NCBI RefSeq assembly: GCF_008801405.1 | Contig: NZ_VZPV01000003.1 | Span: 478,712 to 542,711, forward strand | From: Ralstonia insidiosa | GTDB lineage: Bacteria; Pseudomonadota; Gammaproteobacteria; Burkholderiales; Burkholderiaceae | Direction of reading: 5' to 3' | Length of the DNA: 64,000 bases | Shown: in pieces, positions 17,307 to 25,925 of the stretch | How the letters are laid out: each line of letters starts with the position of its first letter | Position numbering within the stretch: position 1 is the first letter of the stretch | The notes under the pieces: model-generated | Databases searched by the model: none | What the model saw: the letters and a program-made list of their open reading frames with translations, nothing else | Told to the model about the DNA's origin: nothing | Position numbers and translations under genes: made by a program

Positions 17307-18608
17307 ATGCACGTCACTGGTCAAGGGTTGCTGCGCGCGCTGCGCAGGGCAGCCGGTACGCTGGTCTGTAGCGCTGTGCTGACCGGCATGCTGAGCGGCT
17401 GCAATATGGACAACGATCCGCCGACCCAGCAGTCGATCCGGCACGTGTTCGTGCTGACGATGGAGAACAAGAATTACAACGACACCTTCGGCACCAGCAC
17501 ACAGAATCCCGACCTGCAAGCGATGGCGAAACAGGGCGCGCTGCTGACCCAGTACTTCGGCACCGGCCACGTGAGCCTGGACAACTACATCGCGATGATG
17601 AGCGGCCAGCCCTCCACCAAGGAAACCGAGAGCGACTGCAACCTGGGCTTCAACGACGTGGTGGCCGACGGCTGGGATGCCGGCAACCCCAAGGTGCTCA
17701 AGGCCAAGGACGGCAAGGGTTGCGTGTATCCGAACACCGTGAAGACTTTCGTCAACCAGCTGGATGAACTCAATCTGACCTGGAAGGGCTACATGGGCGA
17801 CATGGGCAACGACCCGACCCGTGAGTCCGCCACCTGCGGTCATCCGAAGATTGGCGCGATGGACAACACGCAGGCCGCCCAAGCACCCACGGCCGACGTG
17901 CCGAAGGGCGATCAATATGCGACCCGCCACAACCCGTTCGTCTACTTCCATTCCATCATCGACGACCAGGCCTACTGCGACAGCCACGTGGTGAACCTCG
18001 ACGCCAATCTGCAAAAGGATCTGCAGTCGATCAGCACCACGCCCAACTTCGTATTCATCACGCCCAACCTGTGCGACGACGGCCATGACGGCGATGGCAC
18101 CGGCGCCAAGCCCTGCGTGAACGGCGACAAGGGCGGCCTGACCTCGATCAACGATTTCGTGAAGAAGTGGGTGCCGATCATCCAGGCGTCACCCGCGTAC
18201 AAGCAGGACGGGCTGATCATCATCAACTTCGATGAGTCGGCCGACATGGTGCCGGCGGGCAAGACCACCGTGAACGGTGTGACGACCATCACGGTGAACC
18301 TGCCCGGCGATGCGTGCTGCGGCCAGCAGGCCGGGCCGAACGTGACGCGCCCGGACGACGTGATTCTGCAGGTCTCTCCGACACTGCAATACAAGCTGCA
18401 TTACGTGGGCGTGGGCGGTGACCGCACCGGCGCAGTCATGCTGTCGCGCTTCATCAAGCCTGGCACGGTCAGCAATACGCCGTACAACCACTACTCGATG
18501 CTCAGGAGCCTGGAAGACATCTTCCAGACCCACGGATACCTGGGTTACGCCGACGACAAGAATCTGGTGACGTTCGGCAACGACATCTTCACCAACCTGC
18601 AGTGGTAA
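17307..18608 (+). CDS. Exported phosphoesterase-family lipoprotein (PF04185-like)
   Basis: A 433-residue protein of the phosphoesterase/phospholipase C family, within the alkaline phosphatase fold. A lipoprotein signal ends in the lipobox LSGC near residue 32. VFVLTMENKNYNDTFG is the family signature at the metal site, and FITPNLCDDGHD and IIINFDESAD are the later metal-binding segments. The start follows a G-rich ribosome site. Such enzymes cleave phosphomonoesters or diesters; related folds cleave sulfate esters. Together with the overlapping peroxidase-like gene it forms an envelope pair in the regulon. Confidence 0.8.
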   Translation: MHVTGQGLLRALRRAAGTLVCSAVLTGMLSGCNMDNDPPTQQSIRHVFVLTMENKNYNDTFGTSTQNPDLQAMAKQGALLTQYFGTGHVSLDNYIAMMSGQPSTKETESDCNLGFNDVVADGWDAGNPKVLKAKDGKGCVYPNTVKTFVNQLDELNLTWKGYMGDMGNDPTRESATCGHPKIGAMDNTQAAQAPTADVPKGDQYATRHNPFVYFHSIIDDQAYCDSHVVNLDANLQKDLQSISTTPNFVFITPNLCDDGHDGDGTGAKPCVNGDKGGLTSINDFVKKWVPIIQASPAYKQDGLIIINFDESADMVPAGKTTVNGVTTITVNLPGDACCGQQAGPNVTRPDDVILQVSPTLQYKLHYVGVGGDRTGAVMLSRFIKPGTVSNTPYNHYSMLRSLEDIFQTHGYLGYADDKNLVTFGNDIFTNLQW

Positions 18609-19822
18609 CCAGCGGTTGGCGCCAGGCAAGAAGGGCTGTCGCCAGTGCGGTGGCGCTTCTTTGCCTGGCGGCTTGTGCTCGGCAGGCGGAGCCCACGGCT
18701 GCCAAGCCATCCAACCAGGCGCAGGCCGAGATCGGCCGGCTGGCGTTTTTCGATGCGTCGCTGTCAGCGTCGGGGCGCATGTCGTGTGCGACCTGCCATA
18801 GCCCCGACCATGCTTACGGCCCGCCGAATGCGCTGGCCGTGCAACTGGGCGGCCCAGAACTCAAGGACCACGGTACCCGCGCGGTACCGTCGCTACGCTA
18901 CCTGCGGCGCACGCCGATCTGGTTCAAGACCTTTACGTCCAACGCGCGCGAGCGGCTGACCGAGACCGACAACGTGCCGGTGGGTGGCTTCACCTGGGAC
19001 GGCCGCTTCAACACCCTGGCGGAGCAGGCAACCGCGCCGCTGCTGGCCGCCAATGAAATGGCCAACCCCAGTGTGCGCGCCGTGGTGGAGCGTCTTGCCA
19101 GGAGCGCCTACGCCGCGCGCTTTCGAGAGGTCTTCGGGCAAGACATCTTTTCCCGCCCCGAGGCCGCCTTCGCAGCGCTGGGGCAAGCGTTGCAGCGCTT
19201 CCAGCTCGACGACGCGAGCTTCCAGCCCTACAGCAGCAAGTTCGATCAATACCTGGACGGCAGGGCGCAGTTAAGCGCGCAGGAGCAGCGCGGCCTCAAG
19301 CTGTTCAAGGATCGCGACGGTGGCAACTGCGCGGCTTGTCATACCGTTGAGCCCGGCGCCAACGGTGCGCACCCGCTCCTGACCGATTTCAGCTTCGCGG
19401 CCGTCGGGGTGCCGCGCAATCCGGACATTCCGGCCAACGCCGATCCCAACTACTACGACATGGGCCTGTGCGGCCCGGTACGATCAGACCAGCAGGCAGA
19501 GCGCGCCTACTGCGGCCTGTTCAAGACGCCCACGCTGCGCAATGTGGCCACGCGCGGCGCGTTCTTTCACAACGGACGCTTTCATACGCTGGAAGAGGCG
19601 CTGCGCTTCTACGTGGAGCGGGATACCGCACCGCAGAAGTGGTATCTGCATGCGGGCAGCCGCCGGCAGTTCGATGATCTGCCCGAGGCGTTGCAGGACA
19701 ACGTCGACCACATCAACGCGCCCTTCACGCGCCACAAGGGTGACAGGCCCGTGTGGTCGCAGGCGGATATCCGTGATGTGATGGCCTTCCTCAAGACGTT
19801 GAACGACGGTGATATTCCATAG
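18602..19822 (+). CDS. Di-heme cytochrome c peroxidase family lipoprotein
   Basis: A 406-residue exported protein with two c-type heme motifs, CATCH near residue 62 and CAACH near residue 242, in the layout of the CcpA/MauG family. The signal ends in a lipobox LAAC. The only suitable start is GTG at 18602, overlapping the end of the previous gene by 7 bp with no separate ribosome site, so coupling is likely. The family includes peroxidases and oxidases such as MauG and RoxA-like proteins. In a catabolic cluster it could oxidise a substrate in the periplasm. The exact activity is not readable. Confidence 0.82.
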   Translation: MVTSGWRQARRAVASAVALLCLAACARQAEPTAAKPSNQAQAEIGRLAFFDASLSASGRMSCATCHSPDHAYGPPNALAVQLGGPELKDHGTRAVPSLRYLRRTPIWFKTFTSNARERLTETDNVPVGGFTWDGRFNTLAEQATAPLLAANEMANPSVRAVVERLARSAYAARFREVFGQDIFSRPEAAFAALGQALQRFQLDDASFQPYSSKFDQYLDGRAQLSAQEQRGLKLFKDRDGGNCAACHTVEPGANGAHPLLTDFSFAAVGVPRNPDIPANADPNYYDMGLCGPVRSDQQAERAYCGLFKTPTLRNVATRGAFFHNGRFHTLEEALRFYVERDTAPQKWYLHAGSRRQFDDLPEALQDNVDHINAPFTRHKGDRPVWSQADIRDVMAFLKTLNDGDIP

Positions 19823-19839
19823 AGCGTGGTGGTGCGGCT

Positions 19840-20307
19840 TCAACCGGTCGCGCCTGACAGTGCCGCCGGCACGTTGTGGCCGTAGCAACGCTCCTCGACG
19901 CGTTCGATCATGCGCCAGCCGCGCGCCGTACGCGTGAAGCGGTCGATGTACCACAGGCCGAGGAACATCACCTGGGTGCCGCCATCCGGCAGCGCGACTT
20001 CCATCGGGTTGAAGCACATCGTGCGCGACCGGGCGGCGTCGCCATCGAGCCGCACCGACACGTTGCCGACCATGTGCTGATAGTTCGGAAACGCCGGCAG
20101 TACCGAGCGCAACCACGTCTTCACTTCCGGGTAGCGGCCATCGATGCCGCCCATGGCGCGGTAGTCGATGTAGGCATCGGGCGTGAAGATCGCGTCGAGC
20201 GCGTCGAAGTCTTTGGCATCGATGGCCGTTGCGTAGTCGACGATGAGTTCGCGGATCTCGTGGTGATCCGACAGTGTCTGCAGAGTGTGCATGGCGGGTT
20301 GCGTCAT
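19840..20307 (-). CDS. SnoaL/NTF2-like protein
   Basis: A 155-residue protein of the SnoaL-like (NTF2 cone) fold, recognisable from HHEIRELIVDYATAIDAKD, AIFTPDAYIDY, and the C-terminal WRMIERVEERCY. The family includes cyclases, isomerases, dehydratases and small lyases as well as non-catalytic subunits. It has its own promoter with a weak LuxR-type box and ends 17 bp from the convergent peroxidase gene. One of four such proteins in the regulon. Substrate unknown. Confidence 0.8.
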   Translation of the reverse strand: MTQPAMHTLQTLSDHHEIRELIVDYATAIDAKDFDALDAIFTPDAYIDYRAMGGIDGRYPEVKTWLRSVLPAFPNYQHMVGNVSVRLDGDAARSRTMCFNPMEVALPDGGTQVMFLGLWYIDRFTRTARGWRMIERVEERCYGHNVPAALSGATG

Positions 20308-20338
20308 GTGGGTCGAACGATGGAAGGCGGCTGTGTAG

Positions 20339-20382
20339 AGCGTAAACCCGCTTGGCGAGCGGGGATACGGCGGATCGGACTA
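20339..20382 (-). promoter_or_regulatory. Degenerate LuxR-type box and -10 for the SnoaL gene
   Basis: On the minus strand TAGTCCGATCCGCCGTAT (20382 to 20365) keeps the left half but has GCCG for GACG on the right. TACGCT follows at 20344-20339, at the same 20-bp spacing as the strong sites. The gene start is at 20307. Confidence 0.55.
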
Positions 20383-20526
20383 AGGTGTTTCCCCGGACGC
20401 GCGCTCACCAACGGCAACGCTATAGTGGCCCGGCCCACGCACACGGAGACCTGCAGATGCGCAACGATGCCGTTGAAACATGACACGTGCGGCACCGCTT
20501 TTCTTTCAACCAGGAGCAGACACACG

Positions 20527-21282
20527 ATGAAACGCCTCGAAGGCAAGGTCGCATTGATTACCGGCGGTGCACGCGGGCAGGGCGCAGCGGAGGCGCACAG
20601 GTTTGTCGAGGAGGGCGCGCGGGTCGTCATCGCCGATGTGCTCGATGCGGACGGCGAACGCGCGGCTGCCGAGCTTGGCGACGCTGCGATGTTCCAGCAT
20701 CTGGACGTGACGCAACCCGACGCGTGGACTGCTGCCGTGCGTGCCGCGCAGGCGCGCTTCGGCAAGCTGGATGTGCTCGTCAACAACGCGGGCATCCTGA
20801 AGCTCGCGCCGCTGGAGTCGTGCTCGCTTGATGACTATCGCAAGGTCATCGACGTGAACCAGATCGGCTGCTGGCTCGGCATGAAATCCGTGCTGCCCGC
20901 GATGAAAGAGGCGGGTGGTGGCGCAATCGTGAACGTGTCGTCAACGGCGGGCATGGAAGGGGTCGCGACGGGCACCGCCTACGTGTCGAGCAAGTTCGCG
21001 GTGCGAGGCATGACGAAGGCAGCCGCGCTTGAACTGGGCCGCTACGGAATCCGCGTCAATTCGGTCCATCCGGGCGGCATCGACACGGTCATGGCCCGCC
21101 CGCCGGAGTTTGCGGACATCGACGCTTCCGGCGTCTATCGCGGCCTGCCCATCCCGCGCATTGGCCGCCCGGAAGAAGTGGCGAATCTGGTGCTGTTTCT
21201 CGCGTCGGACGAATCGAGCTACTGCACGGGCTCAGAATTCATCGTCGACGGCGGGATGCTCGCGGGCGCCACGTTCAACTGA
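20527..21282 (+). CDS. Short-chain dehydrogenase/reductase, hydroxysteroid dehydrogenase-like
   Basis: Classical SDR of 251 residues: TGGARGQG at residue 12, NNAG in LVNNAGIL, serine in VNVSSTAG, YVSSK for the Tyr/Lys pair, and PGGIDT after them. The arrangement resembles 3-alpha/20-beta-hydroxysteroid dehydrogenases and similar alcohol dehydrogenases. The ATG follows AGGAG. A TATAGT stands at 20422-20427, about 100 bp upstream, which could be a -10, but no LuxR-type box points this way. Hairpins follow the stop. Confidence 0.87.
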   Translation: MKRLEGKVALITGGARGQGAAEAHRFVEEGARVVIADVLDADGERAAAELGDAAMFQHLDVTQPDAWTAAVRAAQARFGKLDVLVNNAGILKLAPLESCSLDDYRKVIDVNQIGCWLGMKSVLPAMKEAGGGAIVNVSSTAGMEGVATGTAYVSSKFAVRGMTKAAALELGRYGIRVNSVHPGGIDTVMARPPEFADIDASGVYRGLPIPRIGRPEEVANLVLFLASDESSYCTGSEFIVDGGMLAGATFN

Positions 21283-21290
21283 TCGCCGAG

Positions 21291-21354
21291 CGGGGTGAAC
21301 TCACCCCGTGCTGTTCGTGCCCGCGTTGGCGAATCTTCCAACCATCGCGGGCAC
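21291..21354. terminator. Two hairpins between convergent SDR genes
   Basis: CGGGGTGA pairs with TCACCCCG (21291-21308), and GTGCCCGCG pairs with CGCGGGCAC (21317-21354) with an extra TTGG/CCAA pairing inside. No clear T run follows either, but the place between the two converging gene ends fits termination. Confidence 0.55.
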
Positions 21355-21390
21355 GGGGCTCACAGTCCTCACGAGGAGGACTGGTGTGCG

Positions 21391-22149
21391 TCAGAGCGAG
21401 CTGATCAATTGCGCATTGTCGATGCGCAGCTCTGCGCCGTTGATGAAACGCGATTCCTCCGAGGCGAGGAAAAGCACCAGGTTGGCCACATCCTTGGCGT
21501 CGCACATGCGGGCCATGGGGTTGTGCTCGATGCCCAGCGCTGCAGGGTCCAGGTCAGGGACGATGGCCTGCGTCATCGGCGTCCAGATGCCGTCGGGGTG
21601 GATCGAGTTGCAGCGGATGCGATAGCCAGCCTTCTTGCAGTGCGCGGCCACGCTGCGCGTGAGCGCGGTGACGGCACCCTTGGAACCGGTGTAGGCAGCC
21701 ATCATCGGCAGACCGCCGAGTGCCGCCACGGACGACATGTTGATGATGCTGCCACCGCTCGGCCGGGTCTTCATGGCCGCCACGGCAAACTTGCAGCCGA
21801 GGAAGTAGCCGTCGCCGTTGGTCTGCATGACCTTGCGCCAGGTGTCCAGGGTGGTGTCTTCGATGGAGCCGAGCGGGCAGATGGCGGCATTGTTGACCAG
21901 CACATCCAGGCCGCCAAACATTTCCGTTGCGGTGGAGATGACGCGTTGCCAATCGTCCTGGCTGGCAATGTCGTGCCGGACAAAGCACGCCGCGTCGCCA
22001 ATCTCGCGGGCCACGGCCTGACCGGCCTCTTCATTGATGTCCGTCAGTACCACGCGCGCGCCTTCGGCGGCGAGCAGCAGCGCATCCGCCTTGCCGACGC
22101 CGCTGGCAGCGCCGGTGATGACGACGATCTTGTCTTTCACGCGATCCAT
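21391..22149 (-). CDS. Short-chain dehydrogenase/reductase
   Basis: SDR of 252 residues with TGAASGVG at residue 13, NNAA in LVNNAAIC, serine in INMSSVAA and YTGSK for Tyr/Lys. It is the last gene of a six-gene operon that begins at 25797 and lies 71 bp after the previous SDR. A typical NAD-dependent alcohol dehydrogenase of secondary alcohols or dihydrodiols; the substrate cannot be told. Confidence 0.87.
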   Translation of the reverse strand: MDRVKDKIVVITGAASGVGKADALLLAAEGARVVLTDINEEAGQAVAREIGDAACFVRHDIASQDDWQRVISTATEMFGGLDVLVNNAAICPLGSIEDTTLDTWRKVMQTNGDGYFLGCKFAVAAMKTRPSGGSIINMSSVAALGGLPMMAAYTGSKGAVTALTRSVAAHCKKAGYRIRCNSIHPDGIWTPMTQAIVPDLDPAALGIEHNPMARMCDAKDVANLVLFLASEESRFINGAELRIDNAQLISSL

Positions 22150-22220
22150 ACTTGTATTTCCTTATCAGGTTGAGAGGCCGCGCCGGTGCGGACAGCAAGC
22201 GCCGGCAGCGCGGCACGATG

Positions 22221-23078
22221 TCAAACGGTGGCGGGTACCCGGCCAGCGCGTACGGCTTGCCACGCAGCCTCGCCGTAGAGATGACGGACGGCACCGTCGA
22301 GTTCCGGGTTCTTGCGCAGTTCATTGCCGCCATCCACGGCAAAGCTCTGACCTGTCACCCATGCCGATTCCGGGCCCGCCAGATAGCGCACCGCCGCGGC
22401 GATGTCTTCGGGTTTGCCGAGGCGGCCAAGCGGCATCTGCTCCAGAAACGCATTTCGCATGGCCGGATCGTCGAACATGGGCATGGTGGCGTCGGTCTGT
22501 GTGAGCCCCGGACGCACGGCGTTGACGCGGATGCCCGCGGACGACAGCTCTTCCGCGGCCGCACGCACCAGCCCTTCAAGACCGGCCTTGGATGTGCAAT
22601 AGGCCGACAGCCACTTGAAGTTGCGCTGGGCCGCAGTGGACGAGATGCAGACGATCGAGCCGCCGCCGTTCCTGGCCATGAGTGGGGTCGCGTGGCGGAT
22701 GGCCGTGAACGCGCTGACGATGTTCAGTTCGACTTCGGCACGGAAGCTCTCTTCGTCATGCATCAGGAACGGACGGAAACCGCCACCGCCCACCGTCGGC
22801 ACGACGATGTCCAGGCGATTGCGCAGCGACCAAGCCAGCTTCAGCGCGGCCTGCACGTCGCCGGAGCGGCCCGCATCGCCCGCGAAGAGGTGGACGTCCG
22901 CATCGGGAGTCTGTGCGCGCAGTTGCTGGCAGGCCTGCTCCAGCGCGTCGCGCCGGCGACCCATCAGCAGGACGGTCGCCCCGTCACGCAGCAGCGCGGC
23001 AGCACTGGCGGCCCCGATGCCCCCAGCGCCACCGGTGATCAGCGCCGTTTTGCCTTCGAGTGAACGCTTCGCGTGCAT
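22221..23078 (-). CDS. Short-chain dehydrogenase/reductase
   Basis: SDR of 285 residues: TGGAGGIG at residue 15, serine in VCISSTAA, YCTSK for Tyr/Lys. VPTVGGGG replaces the usual NNAG, an unusual variation, and the C-terminal tail after FAVDGGNELRKN is about 25 residues longer than usual. Its start lies 3 bp after the stop of the SnoaL gene, so they are probably co-translated. Confidence 0.85.
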   Translation of the reverse strand: MHAKRSLEGKTALITGGAGGIGAASAAALLRDGATVLLMGRRRDALEQACQQLRAQTPDADVHLFAGDAGRSGDVQAALKLAWSLRNRLDIVVPTVGGGGFRPFLMHDEESFRAEVELNIVSAFTAIRHATPLMARNGGGSIVCISSTAAQRNFKWLSAYCTSKAGLEGLVRAAAEELSSAGIRVNAVRPGLTQTDATMPMFDDPAMRNAFLEQMPLGRLGKPEDIAAAVRYLAGPESAWVTGQSFAVDGGNELRKNPELDGAVRHLYGEAAWQAVRAGRVPATV

Positions 23079-23081
23079 GGC

Positions 23082-23498
23082 TTACCCCTTGAGCGGCAGA
23101 TCCTGGGTCCAGTCGAGCAGAAGCTTCCTGCGTGCGAAGAGCCACTTGCCCTCCTGGAAGACGAGGTTGTCCTGGTAGCGGACGCCCCAGTCCAGCTTGC
23201 GATCGGTGCCGTCGAGCGTGTAGATGTGGTTGGCGATGCAGTACGTTTCCGCAGTCGCTGTGGCGCCATCGACGTCCACCAACTGGTTGTGCACGTGATG
23301 CTGCGTGGTGCGGTACTGCTCGATATGCTTCATGCCGGCCAAGATGGCCTCGAGGCCGGGCATCGTGAAGCCGGGCCCTTCGATAACGGCGTCTTTGGTA
23401 AAGAGGCCGGCGAGCTGGGCCCAGTCGCGGCGGTCCACCGACTGTGCGTACCGGCAGGCCAGGGCACGAATTTCTTGCTGCGGGCTTGATGCGGACAT
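23082..23498 (-). CDS. SnoaL-like protein
   Basis: A 138-residue SnoaL/NTF2-like protein. QQEIRALACRYAQSVDRRDW and AGLFTKDAVIEGP form the opening helix and strand, and WGVRYQDNLVFQEGKW the closing sheet. The ATG at 23498 is chosen because AAGGAA lies 6 bp upstream; an upstream start at 23525 would add nine residues. Third gene from the end in the six-gene operon, between the epimerase-like gene and two SDRs. Confidence 0.8.
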   Translation of the reverse strand: MSASSPQQEIRALACRYAQSVDRRDWAQLAGLFTKDAVIEGPGFTMPGLEAILAGMKHIEQYRTTQHHVHNQLVDVDGATATAETYCIANHIYTLDGTDRKLDWGVRYQDNLVFQEGKWLFARRKLLLDWTQDLPLKG

Positions 23499-23538
23499 GG
23501 CATTCCTTGGTTTTTGACGTGTCAACGCGGGTATGCGC

Positions 23539-24459
23539 TCACGCCGCTGCCGGGTACTGGCTGACGATTTCGTTCACGGTGCGCTGGATGTCGCCGCGCC
23601 GATAGCCGAGTCGGGCGGTTTCTGCGGCGTCCGGTTCATAGGCCACCGTATTGCCGCGCCCGGTGTAGATGGCCAGGTCCGGCAGCAGCGGATGCTCCTG
23701 ATCGAGCGACGGCACGTCGCGATCATTGCCGACGGCGCGGAAGAACGCGCGGAAATATTCGGCAAAGCTCAGGTTCTCGTCGCCGACCAGATAGGCCTTG
23801 CCGGACTCGCCGCCCAGCAGCGCACCCGAGATGGCTTCGGACAGCGATTGCGTGGAGATGAAGTTGCTGCCACCGGCCGGACCGAACACCGGAATCGGGC
23901 CCAGCATGCCCTGCGCGTAGCGCGTGTAGGCCTCGAACATCGGCACCGCCAGGCCGGGCACACTGCCCACCACGAAGGGCGCGTTGACGCTGCACACATG
24001 GAAGTCGGGCGTCGCGAGCGCACGCACGCGCTCGTCAGCCAGGTGGCGCGAGCGAACGTACGGACTGGTCTCGATCAGCTCGGGTGCGACCTGGCTGTAG
24101 AAGCTGCCGACCAGCACGGCCCGGCGCACGCCTGCGTCACGCGCGAGGGCGAAGAACTTGGGCACGGCTTCACTGTTGGCGCGTTCCCAGTGGGCGGCCT
24201 GCGCAGCGGCATCGGCCCCGGGCGGCACGTGGCGGATGTCGTTGCCTGCAGCGAAGACCAGGGCGTCGAATCGCGCCAGATCGTCTTTGGTGAACGTCCC
24301 TGCGATGTAGTCGCCTTGAACGAATTCGAGATCAGCGAGTGCGCTGCCGGGCGACGGCGCCTTGCGCCCTGCAATGGCGACCGTGTGACCTTGCGAGCGC
24401 AGCAAAAGGGCGGCGTGCCCGCCGATGAGGCCGGTGCCACCGACGACGAGAATCTTCAT
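23539..24459 (-). CDS. NAD-dependent epimerase/dehydratase family protein
   Basis: An extended-type SDR (306 aa) with the N-terminal cofactor motif GGTGLIGG. The usual YxxxK pair is not obvious: SFYSQVAPELIET stands near the expected place, so catalysis may differ or it may be a reductase of the isoflavone reductase/NmrA kind. The start follows AGGAGA. It lies between EthD and SnoaL genes with 40-bp gaps. Confidence 0.78.
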   Translation of the reverse strand: MKILVVGGTGLIGGHAALLLRSQGHTVAIAGRKAPSPGSALADLEFVQGDYIAGTFTKDDLARFDALVFAAGNDIRHVPPGADAAAQAAHWERANSEAVPKFFALARDAGVRRAVLVGSFYSQVAPELIETSPYVRSRHLADERVRALATPDFHVCSVNAPFVVGSVPGLAVPMFEAYTRYAQGMLGPIPVFGPAGGSNFISTQSLSEAISGALLGGESGKAYLVGDENLSFAEYFRAFFRAVGNDRDVPSLDQEHPLLPDLAIYTGRGNTVAYEPDAAETARLGYRRGDIQRTVNEIVSQYPAAA

Positions 24460-24499
24460 GTTGTCTCCTGTTTACTTATTGGTCTTGGCCGGTGCGCGT

Positions 24500-25225
24500 T
24501 CAGGCGCGGGGTGCCTTGATGACGTATTGGCTGGTGGGCACGACGTCGATCTTGTCGAAGTCGATGAAGCGGTTGCAGCTATCCATCATGCTGGCCAGGT
24601 TCTGCTGGAACTTCGTCTCGTCGCCCACAGCATCAAAGAAGGCGTACGGGTCAGTCATGGCCGCGGCGGGGAAGCATTCCTCGACGATGGCGTCGATGAG
24701 GGGGGAGCCCAGCGTCAGCGGGCGCACCACCACGTTTTGCACGTAGAGGAAGTTGTCTTGCGTGTCGATGGCCACTCGGGTGTGGTAGTTGTGCCAGACA
24801 TCGAGCCAGGCTTCCGGTGTGAGCCGGGGCGGCCGGCGCAGAAACGCCAGCTGCGAGAAACCGGTCGTGCGCTGGCCCGGTTCCGCCGGGAAGCGGGTGT
24901 TGCGGATGGGCTGCGACTCGGTCACCAGATAGGCCGCCATGCGCTCCACGGCAGACTCGATCAGGTCATCGAATGGCTGACGGAACATCTTGTTGGCGCT
25001 GTCCATCCAGACGCTGATCACACCGTCCATCTGCGGGCGTGTATTGGCCTGGCGCAGGCCATCGGCGGGTTGCACGGCGGCATCGGCCAGATTGACCTGA
25101 ACGCCGCGCGCGCCCAGCGCCAGCAGTTTGTCGGCGATCTCGCCGCGCAGGCGACGATCGAGAGCTTCGGCGTCGGCGCTGTTGCCGGTCTTGCCGCGCC
25201 AGATCACGTACAGGACTTTTTCCAT
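24500..25225 (-). CDS. EthD-domain protein
   Basis: A 241-residue protein with a ferredoxin-like EthD domain in its second half (EAWLDVWHNYHTRVAIDTQ and YVQNVVVRPLT, then the acidic EECFPAAAMTDPYAFFDAVGDE). The first half, around KVLYVIWRGK, looks like a related dimeric alpha/beta-barrel repeat, so this may be a duplicated domain. EthD-like proteins act with oxidation systems or as small decarboxylases and cyclases. The ATG at 25225 has a poor ribosome site; the frame continues upstream, but the protein pattern begins here. Confidence 0.78.
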   Translation of the reverse strand: MEKVLYVIWRGKTGNSADAEALDRRLRGEIADKLLALGARGVQVNLADAAVQPADGLRQANTRPQMDGVISVWMDSANKMFRQPFDDLIESAVERMAAYLVTESQPIRNTRFPAEPGQRTTGFSQLAFLRRPPRLTPEAWLDVWHNYHTRVAIDTQDNFLYVQNVVVRPLTLGSPLIDAIVEECFPAAAMTDPYAFFDAVGDETKFQQNLASMMDSCNRFIDFDKIDVVPTSQYVIKAPRA

Positions 25226-25317
25226 GGTGTATGTGGGAATCGGGTGGTGAGGGGAGGGGGAGGCGGGGTGCCAGAAACGGCGCTGGCTTGCGCCGGTGCG
25301 GTGTGCGCTGTTGTCCG

Positions 25318-25797
25318 TTAGCGGGCCGCAGTGAAGCGGTTGGCCGTCACACGAAAATCTGCCGGGATCGGCGAGGTGACCGCCTCGAACACGCGGTCGT
25401 ATCCGGTGGAGTGGATCTGCCACTTGCCGTCGCGTTTGACGTATTCGTCGCGGTAGTAGGCGGTGCCGCGCAGGAGCCAGTTCTGCTCTTGCGAGATCAC
25501 GTAGTCCTCCAGGTACCAGAGGCCACGGGCCTTGTCTGGGCCCACCAGTTCGATCTCGGGGTGGTGGCCTTGGTGAAGGGTGAGCAGCGGCGGATCATCG
25601 AGGAGCTTGCGCAACTCCGCGACAAATTCGTCGCGGCCGTTGAAGCGGTATTTGCCGCTGTCGAGCCACGTTGTGCAGTCTTCGGCAAGGCAGCTCGCGA
25701 GCAGCGGCCAATCGTGGCAGTCGACTGCGCGAAAGTACCGGTACTTCAACTGTCGTATGGCTTCGATTTCAAGCAGGTCTTGTAGGGCGTTGTCCAT
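25318..25797 (-). CDS. SnoaL-like protein (SnoaL_4 type)
   Basis: A 159-residue NTF2-like protein. EIEAIRQLKYRYFRAVDCHDW and FVAELRKLL with a HHPEIEL segment are typical of the SnoaL_4 group, and YYRDEYVKRDGKWQI closes the domain. The ATG follows GGAGA. First gene of the six-gene operon 25797 to 21391, 71 bp after a consensus LuxR-type box. Its nearest relative in the window is the divergent SnoaL_4 gene at 26041. Confidence 0.82.
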   Translation of the reverse strand: MDNALQDLLEIEAIRQLKYRYFRAVDCHDWPLLASCLAEDCTTWLDSGKYRFNGRDEFVAELRKLLDDPPLLTLHQGHHPEIELVGPDKARGLWYLEDYVISQEQNWLLRGTAYYRDEYVKRDGKWQIHSTGYDRVFEAVTSPIPADFRVTANRFTAAR

Positions 25798-25842
25798 CGG
25801 GTCTCCTGGAAAGCGTGGCCTTGTGTCATAGGCTCTGCAGGC

Positions 25843-25886
25843 ATCTTGCGGGCAGGCGGATGCGTGTTCATCGTCCACACGGACTA
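25843..25886 (-). promoter_or_regulatory. LuxR-type box for the six-gene SnoaL/SDR operon
   Basis: On the minus strand TAGTCCGTGTGGACGATG (25886 to 25869) is a full consensus match with GTCC/GGAC arms. The -10 place holds CAAGAT (25848-25843), a weak hexamer. The box lies 71 bp before the start at 25797 and 39 bp from the divergent box at 25926. Confidence 0.7.
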
Positions 25887-25925
25887 TCGGCAATGCGTGC
25901 GCCCGAACTCCCACGCGGCGCCTTT

